From Maniola hyperantus (taxonomy: Eukaryota; Arthropoda; Insecta; Lepidoptera; Nymphalidae): a stretch of DNA of 64,000 bases. Position 1 is the stretch's first letter. Every line of letters starts with the position of its first letter. The stretch lies in the NCBI RefSeq assembly GCF_902806685.2, contig NC_048541.1, positions 3,965,465 to 4,029,464 of the forward strand. The letters run 5' to 3'. The position numbers and the translations under genes were made by a program. Shown piece after piece: positions 31,408-44,139 of the stretch. The notes under the pieces were generated by a model, which was not told the origin of the DNA, made no database searches, and saw only the letters and a program-made list of their open reading frames with translations.

Positions 31408-34400
31408 CACGAGTGCCCAAAAAAGGAGTGTAATGCTTTTGTATGTATGTGAGTTTCTTTATGCTACCATAACTTTTAAATGCTTAAACAGATTAAAATG
31501 TACGGAGTATACATAGAAGAATCCTTGCATAATCCCAAGAGATGCTGAATTTTTTGAAAAAAAAAACCAATTAATATGGATTATGGCAGTATGGCGCCAT
31601 TTTCAAAATATGTGATTTTACTTTTAATTCATTTTATTTTTATTTTTCATGTACCAAAATTATAGTTACAAAGTAATAATACTTAAATTAAACTACATTA
31701 GATATGCTTATCTCTAAACAGAGATTTCTTCCAGCTTCCCATTCAAGGTAGTGAGTGGTGTATTAATAATCAGAATAGGTCTTACGGTACTATATAGTAT
31801 AATTATAAAATGAATACAAGAAGTTTTTAGTTCGTTTTTTGACAGGGCAGCTGTTGTGCATTTGGTTTTTATTACGACTTGTTTTTATTTTTAGTACCTA
31901 ATAACTTTCGTTTTGTTTTAGTTAAGTAGGACTAAATAGGACTTCGGCCGTGGCTTATTACTTTCCTTTTGTCCTTTGCTTTGACCCAAAGCTTGCATGA
32001 GTGGTTCTAAACTTTAAATCAAATTGAGCAGTATGAGCAGCTCAAAGCAATCAAGAATCAAGATTTACATTTCCCCATATCGATTTTAAAATTTAATGTT
32101 GATTTGAGATTTGTGATATATTGGCGCTCGTCTACTCTTTTTATTTTTCCTAAATTGCTCAAAGCTTCGTGACATTCTGAATTTTTTTATTCGCATTTTA
32201 ATAATGCTCGGCTTTCGGTTAAAACCGTGCTGTGTGTAAAGCCGCAGGCGATTCGCTAATATTTTTCCTAAGTTGACAAAGGAATAGTTTCTAACTCTAT
32301 TTACGAATAGAGAGAGAGGTGTTCAAGCGATGAAAAGGAACAAATAAATGGCTCCCAATAAAGTAATTAGCAGCGTGCATCTTATGGAATGGATGTAGAA
32401 AGAGTAAAACAAGGCCTACACTTACTGTAAATTAGCTTGACTTCTCTTGGACATTATAAAGAAATGTAGAGACATAAAAGTTCGTTACTTCGTGGAGGGT
32501 CATTTAATTAAAGGGCGAGCTTAAAAGTAATGGTTTACACATAAACACGGTAATGGGAGGTAGGTGGGTTTTATTAAGTCGATCTGCCTCCGGCCTTAGC
32601 ATTTAACTTTGCTGGAATTTCAGGTCAGATTCCATCCCTCGCGTCGTGGTGTGATGCCACGCGAATTTCCAAAGTTTACGCCTTAATTGGAATTATTTTT
32701 CACCCACAATAGGAAAGAGATGGTAAGGGTTATAAATTTGCGAATGTATAATAATAATTATTAGATACGATTCTCTTAAAACTACTGAGTCGTATACCTG
32801 ACTTACACTTTGTTAAGTAGCAAGTGTTGTAAGGTAGGTAATATATTTTTTAGGTAGGTAGGTACTTACTTTGAAAATCATCTTGTTCTCTATTAAATTA
32901 TTATCAGTACTTAACTACTTACCTTATGATTTTAATTCGTATCGATTATCGTTTATCGGTACTTAAAAAAATGTTAGTAGAATATAATCGTCAGTTTTCA
33001 ATAATTGCATTCATTATTCAACAATCAGATGGAGTGTGGGCATTAGAAGTTGCATGAGCATTTTGTCCCTGATATTAAATATTAGGTACCCAGGACTTGA
33101 GGAACGCTGACGACATGATGTGTATCTTAAAGACATATAAACAACCCTTTCCAAAATATACTTCCTTTTGCATATATTATATGCTAATTTAAACGGGTAA
33201 AGTACATAATATATAAACATCATACAAACTCTTCCTTCTACATTTATATGTTAATTTCAACGGGTAAAGTATAAACATAATCATTGTTTCCACACAATTT
33301 AGAAAATGGCCAGAATAGATAAAACGGTAGTTTTAGTTAATAGTAAAAGTGTACCGCTTTGCTCCGTTTAAACTAGAAATTATATTAGCATTTGCATTTT
33401 ACAACCCCTTTTAGCTGGTTCCGAGCATGATATTGCCCAGTTAATAAAAACACCTCTGAGAAGTTATAAAGATTCTTTAGTTCAGAGTTTTTGTAGCTTT
33501 TTGCAGTCATTCAGTTGAATGCTTCTATGAAAAATAAAAAATAAACTTTATGAGGTAAAAGAGATGCCCTTTATTTATTGTTATTTTCAGCTATAAAGTT
33601 ACGTATTGTTTGCGAATACAATATAAGTACATATATACTTACGCTACGAATATATTTACGCTAACTACAAGACGATGCCGTCGACTTTGTTCGCGTGGAT
33701 TTAATCTTTGATTGTCCGGGACAAAAAATACCCTATGTTCTTTTTCGGGTTGCATCATAATATGCCTATACTAAATTTCGTCAATTTTAAACGGATGGGC
33801 CGTGAAAAAATAGCATACAGTCCGACAAACTTTCGAATTTATAATATTAATATTAAATATTAGTTTCCGAAGTTCTGACAGACAGATGCTTCAACGGATG
33901 GACAACAAATTCACCCGAGTGAACCTCACTTCGACTTTGAACGTGAATATAATCATTATCGTCAACGTCGTAACGCTAAAAGCTCAATGACTTTATGTTG
34001 TTATGCCGCATGAGTGCGTACCTACGTTCTAAATAATTTGCGATTCATAACCAAAACTTGGAATATTATGAATAATCATTATTATTTAATATGTAAGACT
34101 ACATCCACGCTTATTTATTCACAGCGTCTTCATGGCGACAAAATAGTGTTCTTGTATCATGTAAACCACGGCTATATTATATTTAATACATTCTCAAAAA
34201 AAAGCAAAGCATTCGTCAAATATAAGTATTTCTAGATTATCAAACAAGACAGTAAAACTTTTTGATTAATAAATTAAGTACTTCAGTTAAGTAGGTACGA
34301 GTAGGTACCTATCTAATAAGTATTTCAATGGCACGTGCAAAAAACGACTCAAGTTTCAACTGCTTTTGAATTTCATTGAATATAATATTTGCATAATTTG

Positions 34401-34609
34401 GCATTCAATGGATGAGTATTCAAGAAAATTAAATTACTAAAAATGTCTGGAGCTATTTTTCATGCATTCTTTGTTGCAAGCATTAACTAAATCTGCTACT
34501 TTACTATTCGGCCGCACCTGCGTTTATGAACGCGGGATGCGGGACGCGTCACGCAACGCGCCGGGAGTCTACGACACGAATCTATACGTGCACACGCACA
34601 GTGCACACC
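31408..34609. other. intergenic with scattered repeats, no supported gene
   Basis: Contains copy 2 of the 29685 repeat (32536-32620), a local duplication at 33161-33290 (TAA(C)GGGTAAAGTA, two units of ~70 bp) and a Helitron-like fragment at 33665-33870. No frame here shows a recognisable domain. Confidence 0.45.
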
Positions 34610-34760
34610 TATAGTACGCGACAAGTCTAGATGGCAATCGGGGTGGAGACGCCCACACAGCCCTCGCACTACCCCGCTGCGGTATGGCGCAGGTGACGTG
34701 TAGGTGTGCGGGGTGTCCCCCCGCCTTATACTCCGATTGCCATCTCAACCTGTCGCAGAT
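34610..34760. mobile_element. GC-rich palindromic MITE, copy 4
   Basis: Starts TATAGTACGCGACAAGTCTA and ends CTCAACCTGTCGCAGA. It keeps both AGATGGCAATCGGGGT and its inverse. Confidence 0.75.
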
Positions 34761-35228
34761 TTTGGACATCGCGGGAGGCGAACACCACATGGCTGACGTT
34801 CCTGCTTCGTAGTCGGTTTAATCGCGCAAGTTTGGATGATGCTTTAAAATTCTTTATTTGCGATGCCATGTGATTATTTTGTTCTTCCTTACTTAGGTTA
34901 CAAATAATTACTAAAACTTGTTCCCTACAATATTATTATTCTGTATTAGCCTCTCCTCATAAAGTTTATGATCGACCTCACTACTTTGGTAGCCAGAATA
35001 TAGCTTTGTATTAAGTATTATAATATGTACTTATTTGTATAATTAGTCGGAAATCCCCGTACTTACTAAAATATCACTTTATGAACGAAATGAAAATGTC
35101 ACGAGAATCCGAGAAAAGTGTTTGCAATTTCTATTTTGATAGAAAAGTATTTGCAATTTGGAATGGTTAATGTCATCCTCGATATATCCAAGGATTTGCG
35201 GGATAGAAGATACTCTTTCGAATTCAAT

Positions 35229-37664
35229 TTACACCAAGAAGTACCTAGGTACTGAACTCGAAACGTAATAATGTATTATTGGAAGCCGCGCTTTGGAGAG
35301 CGTATTTATTTTAGACAAAAGACAGTAAGACTTTCCGATAGACAATAAAACGCAATACTTTCACCGATTTAGATAGGAGGCAAGCATTTACCGTTTCAGA
35401 CTTCAGAGCTCGAAATGTGCTTTTTTATTAAATTAATTATTTTTTAAATTAATTATCATTCCTCTTCTTTGTTTTATTTAACCGAGTTTTTTAAAAGTTT
35501 AGACTATTCCGATGTGTACTTAAAAAAAAGCGTTTTGAGTTTTTTTAAGGAACTTTTGTAACGCAATGGTTCTATTTTACAGCTTTAAATTTCACCCGAA
35601 CGAAGTCGGGGGGTTTCAGCTAGTATCAAAATAAATTACGCTATTGATTGCTGAAAAATGTTTATGTAAGAGGTGCAACCTTTCTTAATCTCAATGCAAA
35701 TGTTCATTGCACAAAGGTTGTTTGTCAAGCGGCGGCTACCTCCGGTGCCCGGTTATATTTACAATTCAGATAGCACTCTCGCTGCAAGAGAAAAGGAACA
35801 AAATATGGAAACTTTGTGCACCCTCAGCAGTTTACCGTGTACTTTTAACCGTATTCCATCGACATAACCACGACACTATCTACATTTCTCTGCGATATAT
35901 TAATTAGACCAAACTAAAATCTATTCTACTGAGAGGTGAAATAATAAAAATGAATTTTATCTTAGCGAGAAACTAAGGATTTTTATTGAAAACAATGATT
36001 TGAAAAACTTTTGTTGAATTTTACGGTAGATAACTCAGGTACTAGGTATATGGTATGGGGAAATGGCTTGAACATAAAGTATAAAATATTATTGATAAAT
36101 ATTATTGATAGTATTTTTGAGTCCATAATAGGTATAATATAATATCAGCTATCTACATAATTTGTACCTCTGGCTTGTACCTTTGTCCGGTGATTTGCAC
36201 TGTCCGAATTCGCAATCATATTCAAACGTAATAGGATCGACTCAATTTAAAATAGACTGGAAAGCAAAGCCAGCCAATATTATTCTGAACAGAGATTTAA
36301 ATAGTTTCTGGGCTGGCAGGATGGACAGCGCGTATTTAAAGTGCACTGGGTCTCAGATGTTCATTTATTTTATCAACAAAGACAGAAAAAGTTTTCTGTT
36401 ACTAACAGTTTAAAACACTTTGACAGCGCTTGTATGATCATCATCATCATCAACCAATAGACGTCCACTGCTGGACATAGGTCTCTTGTAGGGACTTCCA
36501 CACGCCACGGTCTTGCGCCGCCTGGATCCAGCGGCTCCCTGCGGCTCGTCTGATGTCGTCCGTGCACCTAGTGGGGGGTCTTCCAACGCTGCGTCTTCCG
36601 GTGCGAGGTCGCCATTCCAGCACCTTGGGACCCCAACGTCTATCGGTTGTACGAACTATGTGCCCTGCCCATTGCCACTTCAGCTTTGCAACCCGTTGAG
36701 CATGTCGGTTACTCTAGTTCTGCTACGGATCTCCTCATTTCTGATTTGATCACGTATATGCTAGTAAACGAATACCAAAGTACGTACTACTTCCTTAATA
36801 TTTTTCAACGTTGTCCAAGTCTTACTTAGTCTAATTTAACAATAGAAAGAATTGCGAACGTTCGTTTAACGTGAAAAAGGCACATTTTAATAGCGGAAAA
36901 ATTACTTTAAAACCGTTGAGTGTTTCAATAAATTAGGGCAGATTCCTTTTGTGCTACGAACACAGGCCACGGCGGTTTAATAAATTCAAATTTACCTTCC
37001 CGGCAATCCCAGATATTGGATACGGCTAATTTAGGAAGTTAAATGAATGTTCTTTTTGTTTCGAATAAAATAAGCTGTATAGGCTTGTTAGGTATCAAAC
37101 CTATATCTTTATCTTTATACATAATTTTTGGTTGCCGCACCAACCCCTGCTTTCGTGATTTCTTTCGTCATGGGTTGCCTGAAAGAGATCGCTTTAGCGA
37201 TAAGGCCGCCTTTATGCTACAGCTATTAGATTAAGATCCTTGTATGTTTTCCTTTAAGTGTTTACTTTGTGTTGTGTGCAATAAAGTATAAAATAAATAA
37301 ATAAAAGGCTGACTTACTACTGAGCTAGATCAACGCACTGTAGGTACTGGACGGATCGGGCTGATAGGACGTTTATTCGTATAACTTGAAAAGTATGGCT
37401 GTACTAAGAATTAAAATATTATTAGTTACTTGATTTCTTTAATAGTTTCGTTTATTATTTTATAACAGGTTGTGAGGGAACAGATAGCTAATATTCTCAA
37501 GTAGATCACATTATTATCATTTTCAAAGTCAGTGATATAATATGTCATTTAGAAGGTGTAAGGAGGTGTCTTGGAGGGGTAGATTTCGACTAGTCAAAGG
37601 GCAAGGTTATGCCACAATATCAATAGATCGTAATATCAGTAATAGGATCGCGTGCGTCCTCCAC
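35229..37664 (+). repeat. tandem segmental duplication, copy 1 (2,436-bp unit)
   Basis: The sequence from TTACACCAAGAAGTACC (35229) to CGTGCGTCCTCCAC (37664) is repeated from 37665 with few substitutions and small indels. Each junction carries TTACACC (35229-35235, 37665-37671, 41998-42004). The unit contains a Helitron end (CTAG|T at 35620-35623), an RTE-like LINE fragment and a LINE tail. No host gene. Confidence 0.9.
36450..36745 (-). mobile_element. RTE-like LINE C-terminal fragment (in duplication copy 1)
   Basis: Minus strand reads VAKLKWQWAGHIVRTTDRRW, GPKVLEWRPRTGRRSVGRPP, TDDIRRAAGSRWIQAAQDRG and VWKSLQETYVQQWTSIG then a stop, followed by (GAT)n. One frameshift is visible near 36690. 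Conserved end of an RTE-clade reverse-transcriptase ORF. Confidence 0.8.
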
Positions 37665-38876
37665 TTACACCAAGAAGTACCTAGGTACTGAACTCGAAAC
37701 GTAATAATGTATTATTGGAAGCCGCGCTTTGGAGAGCGTATTTATTTTAGACAAAAGACAGTGACTTTCCGATAGACAATAAAACGCAATATTTTCACCG
37801 ATTAAGATAGGAGGCAAGCATTTACCGTTTCAGACTTCAGAGCTCAAAATGCGCTTTTTTGCAACTTATTTTTTAAATTAATCATCATTCCTCTTCTTTG
37901 TTTTATTTAACCGAGCTATTTAAAAGTTTAGACTATTCCGATGTGTACTTAAAAAAAAGCGTTTTGAGTTTTTTAAGGAACTTTTGTAACGCAATGGTTC
38001 TATTTTACAGCTTTAAATTTCACCCGAACGAAGTCGGGGGGTGTCAGCTAGTATCAAAATAAATTACGCTATTGATTGCTGAAAAATTTTTATGTAAGAG
38101 GTGCAACCTTTCTTAATCTGAATGCAAATGTTCATTGCACAAAGCTTGTTTGTCAAGCGGCGGCTACCTCCGGTGCCCGGTTATGTTTACAATTCAGATA
38201 GCACTCTTGCTGCAAGAGAAAAGGAACAAAATATGGAAACTTTGTGCACCCTCAGCAGTTTACCGTGTACTTTTAACCGTATTCCATCGACATAACCACG
38301 ACACTATCTACATTTCTCTGCGATATATTAATTAGACCAAACTAAAATCTATTCTACTGAGAGGTGAAATAATAAAAATGAATTTTATCTTAGCGAGAAA
38401 CTAAGGATTTTTATTGAAAACAATGATTTGAAAAACTTTTGTTGAATTTTACGGTAGATAACTCAGGTACTAGGTATATGGTATGGGGAAATAGCTTGAA
38501 CATAAAGTATAAAATATTATTGATAAATATTATTGATAGTATTTTTGAGTCCATAATAGGTATAATATAATATCAGCTATCTACATAATTTGTACCTCTG
38601 GCTTGTACCTTTGTCCGGTGATTTGCACTGTCCGAATTCGCAATCATATTCAAACGTAATAGGATCGACTCAATTTAAAATAGAGTGGAAAGCAAAGCCA
38701 GCCAATATTATTCTGAACAGAGATTTAAATAGTTTCTGGGCTGGCAGGATGGACAGCGCGTATTTAAAGTGCACTGGGTCTCAGATGTTCATTTATTTTA
38801 TCAACAAAGACAGAAAAAGTTTTCTGTTACTAACAGTTAAAACACTTTGACAGCGCTTGTATGATCATCATCATCA

Positions 38877-39172
38877 TCAACCAATAGACGTCCACTGCTG
38901 GACATAGGTCTCTTGTAGGGACTTCCACACGCCACGGTCTTGCGCCGCCTGGATCCAGCGGCTCCCTGCGGCTCGTCTGATGTCGTCCGTGCACCTAGTG
39001 GGGGGTCTTCCAACGCTGCGTCTTCCGGTGCGAGGTCGCCATTCCAGCACCTTGGGACCCCAACGTCTATCGGTTGTACGAACTATGTGCCCTGCCCATT
39101 GCCACTTCAGCTTTGCAACCCGTTGAGCATGTCGGTTACTCTAGTTCTGCTACGGATCTCATCATTTCTGAT
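38877..39172 (-). mobile_element. RTE-like LINE C-terminal fragment (in duplication copy 2)
   Basis: Same fragment as 36450-36745, carried along by the duplication, with the same frameshift. Confidence 0.8.
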
Positions 39173-39518
39173 TTGATCACGTATATGCTAGTAAACGAAT
39201 ACCAAAGTACGTACTACTTCCTTAATATTTTTCAACGTTGTCCAAGTCTTACTTAGTCTAATTTAACAATAGAAAGAATTGCGAACGTTCGTTTAACGTG
39301 AAAAAGGCACATTTTAATAGCGGAAAAATTACTTTAAAACCGTTGAGTGTTTCAATAAATTAGGGCAGATTCCTTTTGTGCTACGAACACAGGCCACGGC
39401 GGTTTAATAAATTCAAATTTACCTTCCCGGCAATCCCAGATATTGGATACGGCTAATTTAGGAAGTTAAATGAATGTTCTTTTTGTTTCGAATAAAATAA
39501 GCTGTATAGGCTTGTTAG

Positions 39519-41416
39519 CAGTGGCGGTCACAGGGTTTGAAGCTAGGGTAGGCATTAGTTATGGCAGACTAAAAGCTTAAAAAAAAAAAAATTTAAACAT
39601 TCTACACCAAATACCAAAATTTCAGGATTGTAACTCATTTCGTCTAGGAGCTAGAGACCCATGACAGACGGACAGAAAGACAGCAGAGTGACATTAATAA
39701 ACCCTAAAAAGCGGCCAAGTGCGAGTCAGGCTCGCGCAATGAGGGTTCCGTACTGCAGTCACAATTTTTCGACCTTTTGCACGATAATTCAAAAACTATG
39801 ATTCATAAAAATAAATAAAAATCTGTTTGAGAATGCACAGGTGAAGCCCTTTTATATGATACCCCACTTGATATAGTTATCTTACTTTGATAATTGAAAA
39901 TACTAATTATTTAGTTTATGACCACAATTTTTTTTTGTGTGATGTAACCACAAATTCACGGTTTTCAGATTTTTCCCCTAATACCAGCTATAAGACCCAC
40001 CTACCTATCAAATTTCATGATTCTAGGTCAACGGGAAGTACCCTGTAGGTTTCTTGACAGACAGACAGACAACAAAGTGATCCTATAAGGGTTACGTTTT
40101 TCCTTTTAAGGTACGGAACCCTAAAAATTAGGTAGTTAAATTAATAGGTAAATATAGGTACAAGTCCTTAAGTAAATACAATAGTTCATTTTAAAAAATA
40201 AAATCTGATTGTTCATTATAAGGAGTAGTTAGTTGTTTAGGGGTCAATATACCCTAAATATTTTGTCTCTGTTTTAGGTAGGCTATACTAATTTATGGAA
40301 TTCTAATTAATTTGCACTCAATTTGACCGAAATCGGTTGAATGTACATTGAAAATCGAAGTAACAATTAACACTAGCATTATAACGAAAAAACCTACCTT
40401 ACAACAAAAAAACGACTAGGTAAATCTACGTCAGAATATTTTGATTATTGTGGTAACGATCGTGTATAGTATATAAAACAAACCCTAAATTGATTATATT
40501 TATCACTTACTTACCTAGATTAGAAAAAGTTCTGAACCGGAGATATAATAACCTCAACATTTCCAACGCTTGTTAAATTGATTAGCGAACAAAACCAATT
40601 GAATCATTCTGTTATCACTAATAGGTACACTAATAAGATCTCACACACATAACCTGCAAGTAATATTCACTTTTTACAAAGAAAACAAACAAACTTTCTT
40701 GAAAACAGCTCGAGTGCCAAACTGACAACTGACAGCGCGCGCCGCGCAGTGCGCACTTCGCCGGAGACGGCGCGAAAATACAAAATCAACAAACAAACTT
40801 TATAATTTCTTAGAATTAAAAACGTACTTAAATTTATGGAAAATAAAATAATATCAATAAATTAATAACATTGAAAAAGTAGAGAATCATAATAAATATA
40901 GTTTTTAGAGCAATAGATAAAATACTCATTTGTTTACATGAACTTACGAATTTAAATCACGCGCGGTTTTCAAAACAATATGTCTGATACAAATTTCTCT
41001 CTTGTGATTGGACAGAAGTACTGCTTATTTGGGCCCGTTAACGACGGGTCATTTGACGCACACATTAACAGATTTCGAGGTGAATTGTGTCACACATATA
41101 AACGTTTTCTTGTAAGCCGTAAGCATTTCGGTCCTCAGCTTTTTCGTCCGATGCCGACCGCGCAATCACAATCGCGACCGCTCGTGATCGTTTTGAGTGG
41201 GCGTGCGCGAGTTTTTGAAGAAGAGGTGTGTGTAATATTAATATTATTATTTAATAATAATTATTTTATGTATTATTTTTTAAATAATGTTATACTAACA
41301 ATATTATTTAACATGAATTATGTATTTTTTTTTTGTAAAGTCTTTCATATAAGTTTGAACATGTCTAATGGTAGGGTAAGCAGTGCTTTTATGCCTCTAT
41401 GACCTGCACGCCACTG
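39519..41416. mobile_element. hAT-like non-autonomous transposon with 8-bp target duplication
   Basis: The element starts CAGTGGCG and ends CGCCACTG, flanked on both sides by CTTGTTAG (39511-39518 and 41417-41424). Copy 1 of the duplication holds the single empty site (..GGCTTGTTAGGTATC.. near 37085). Eight-base target duplications and CAGTGGCG-type ends mark the hAT superfamily. A 140-codon frame at 40980-41402 has no recognisable transposase motif. A GGTTCCGTAC element is nested at 39706-40128, and a GC-rich patch lies at 40730-40775. Confidence 0.85.
39706..40128 (-). mobile_element. GGTTCCGTAC-family element nested in the hAT-like element
   Basis: Left end GCGGCCAAGTGCGAGTCAGG; right end TTTTAAGGTACGGAACCCTA, with a short GACAGACAGACAGACA tract. 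Confidence 0.8.
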
Positions 41417-42122
41417 CTTGTTAGGTATCAAACCTATATCTTTATCTTTATACATAATTTTTGGTTGCCGCACCAACCCCTGCTTTCGTGATTTCTTTCG
41501 TCATGGGTTGCCTGAAAGAGATCGCTTTAGCGATAAGGCCGCCTTTATGCTACAGCTATTAGATTAAGATCCTTGTATGTTTTCCTTTAAGTGTTTACTT
41601 TGTGTTGTGTGCAATAAAGTATAAAATAAATAAATAAAAGGCTGACTTACTACTGAGCTAGATCAACGCACTGTAGGTACTGGACGGATCGGGCTGATAG
41701 GACGTTTATTCGTATAACTTGAAAAGTATGGCTGTACTAAGAATTAAAATATTATTAGTTACTTGATTTCTTTAATAGTTTCGTTTATTATTTTATAACA
41801 GGTTGTGAGGGAACAGATAGCTAATATTCTCAAGTAGATCACATTATTATCATTTTCAAAGTCAGTGATATAATATGTCATTTAGAAGGTGTAAGGAGGT
41901 GTCTTGGAGGGGTAGATTTCGACTAGTCAAAGGGCAAGGTTATGCCACAATATCAATAGATCGTAATATCAGTAATAGGATCGCGTGCGTCCTCCACTTA
42001 CACCGGAAAGTTAAGGTCGCCCTTGACATCAGAAACGACGTCGCTGATAATTTTAACCGGTTTGGTCGATTCCGTAAAACCTGCACGTTGTTTTTGGCTG
42101 AATTTATGCTATTTTAGTCGTC

Positions 42123-42268
42123 TCCCCTCTAGGTAGACGGACGACATCACACGAGTCGTAGGGAGCCACTGGATTCAGGCGGCGCGAGACCGTGGCGTGT
42201 GGAAGTCCCTACAGGAGACCTATGTCCAGCAGTGAACGTCTATCGGTTGATGATGATGATGATGATGT
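42123..42268 (+). mobile_element. RTE-like LINE 3' end
   Basis: Plus-strand frame gives TDDITRVVGSHWIQAARDRG and VWKSLQETYVQQ then a stop (TGG changed to TGA), followed by a (GAT)n tail at about 42249-42267. Confidence 0.75.
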
Positions 42269-42274
42269 TATTTT

Positions 42275-42430
42275 TGTTGCAACAATGCGTTGTAGCTAAT
42301 ATTGAGCGAGCCTGAACCAATCAGAGCTTTTGAATGGTTGAGGCTCGCACTCACTATTGGTGCGGAGTACTAACTATTCTGATTATGGTGTTTGCGATCG
42401 TGACATTGTAGCTGTTATTCTACCACAATC
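42275..42430. mobile_element. relative of the MITE at 11281-11444
   Basis: Shares TTGTTGCAACAATGC, GAGCGAGC.T.AACCAATCAG and TTGCGATCGTGA.ATTGTAGCT with that element. Confidence 0.6.
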
Positions 42431-42499
42431 GAGGGGCTGTTGATTTGCCTTCGATTCGCCATGTATAATTTCAACGTACCTATACGTATCTACTCCTCT

Positions 42500-42780
42500 A
42501 TACCTCATATTCGGAGGGCCTTGGTTGGATCGCGGGCACGCACATCTATCAATATCTTTTTGAAGTTATAAGCAATTTAAGCAACTAAATATTGCTTTAA
42601 TGGTGAAGAAAACATCGTGAGGAAATCTGCATGCCTTAGAATTCTACATAAAGATCTCAAGGGTGTGTGAAATCTGCTAACCCACACTTGGCCAGCCATA
42701 GTTCATGTGGCCAAACCCTTCTCATTCTGGGAGGAGACCCTGAGTAGTGAGCCGGCGAAGGGTTGATAATGATCTCTATA
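42500..42780 (+). mobile_element. tRNA-derived SINE, partial
   Basis: Contains GGATCGCGGGCACGCACA, GAAAACATCGTGAGGAAATC, CCACACTTGGCCAGCC and the 3' end GTGAGCCGGCGAAGGGTTGA. Confidence 0.65.
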
Positions 42781-44139
42781 ACAAATTTTCTTTTATTTAT
42801 CTAGCTGTGATTTAGTCCGCGTGGATTTAAATTTTGTAAAATCTTTTGACAACTTTTTGAGTTTCCGAGTTAAAATCTATCCATTTTATATTTTGGATAC
42901 AGTGCTACCATGGAATAGAAGGCTTACAATAAAAATAGATTATTTCTTGGCATTCGTAGTCTTTCAAATAGTTCTTTTCACTATTAACCACGTAGAAGTA
43001 CGTGCTCCGAGGTTCGAATGGCTGCATCCTACATTCACTATTCTAAGGAATTTTTCACCGACTAATTAAACTGAGATATTTCAGACTGATTTTTATTGGC
43101 TCTCTAAAATAAACATTAAGTAGGTAACTGTACTTTATAACTTAACACGTAGTAAGGATAAAAATAATAAATAAGTAGGTACAAGTCCGTTAAAATTATT
43201 TATTATCATCTCGTAGAATTATCTGGTAGGTAGGAGAAATCTGGGATGCAATGATGAAAAAATCACAAGTTGTGCCTACTCGCATTAATAAATATCTATT
43301 TTACCTATGTGTATTTATTTGAACATAAATATCCTTAAATTAAACCTATTAATCAGAAATTATTCTGAGTAAAGTTGGCGCCTCTTGTAATATTTTTCAT
43401 AATAGAGAATTAACGCGATGACTCGGGTAGGTACGTGCGGCGTGCGCCACTTACAAAATATGTGATGAAACGTTATTGCCTCGACAGCTTCAGCTGTTAG
43501 TACGAGAAATGAGAAGGGTCAGGGTGTTATTTGGGTGCATACCTACAGAGTACAGACCGAGCAGCGAAGGCGAATAGTGGGTATAACTGATGAGCATTGA
43601 ACGTTCGCTCGCCGCCTTCGCTGTTGAAAGCCTTCTTCTCAAACAAGGGCCGGCTTGGAACTCTAGCAACTGCGGGACTTTATAATGTAATTATGATTTC
43701 ATGATTATTATTTTTCCCAAATCGCAATGGTCTAAATCTAAAAGTTTTTTCATCAAATCAATTTAAATTTATTTTTGTGTGCGACTAGTAGGTAAGTATG
43801 ACTGCAATTTTCTCATAGAAACTTGTATTATCGTCGGTATAGCTAAATAATGCCCACGACCACGTAGAAATAGGTTTTTAAAAATTCTGTGTGTACTTAA
43901 TTTTTCCAAAAGTAGCCAATGTCACTCAACTGATATAAGTATTTATGCAAAAATGACGTCGATCCGTTGCTCCATCGCAACGTGATTATGAAACAAGCCA
44001 ACGATAAAACACACTTTCGCATTTATAATAATATGGGCAGTGATGTTATCATATTCAAATATTGTAAATCATATAAATAAAAGGTAACTAAAGAAAGCGG
44101 CCATATTTTCAATTACACTATGTAATTATTTTTGTAAAA
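42781..44139. other. 3' flank of the P450 gene; Helitron-like fragment at 43840-44035
   Basis: 43840-44035 carries CGTCGATCCGTTGCTCCATC and CACTTTCGCATTTATAATAA. A short hairpin (CAGCGAAGGCG / CGCCTTCGCTG) lies at about 43562-43624. No canonical poly(A) signal for the P450 was found within the first 80 bases after its stop codon. Confidence 0.45.

Larger units (their letters stand above)
37665..41997 (+). repeat. tandem segmental duplication, copy 2, interrupted by a hAT-like element
   Basis: Matches copy 1 throughout, except for the 1,898-bp insertion at 39519-41416 plus its 8-bp target duplication and about 9 bp of small indels (for example near 37860, where a TTAAATTAATTA run is shorter). 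Confidence 0.9.

Noticed and set aside
40980..41402. 140-codon ORF inside the hAT-like element
   Set aside because: I looked for hAT transposase motifs and saw none; the second half is low-complexity AT-rich sequence. Kept only as a remark under the element.
41875..42117. 80-codon ORF at the end of the duplicated region
   Set aside because: It spans the duplication breakpoint; the first half also occurs at 37542-37670 where it is cut off. No domain recognised, so not called as a gene.
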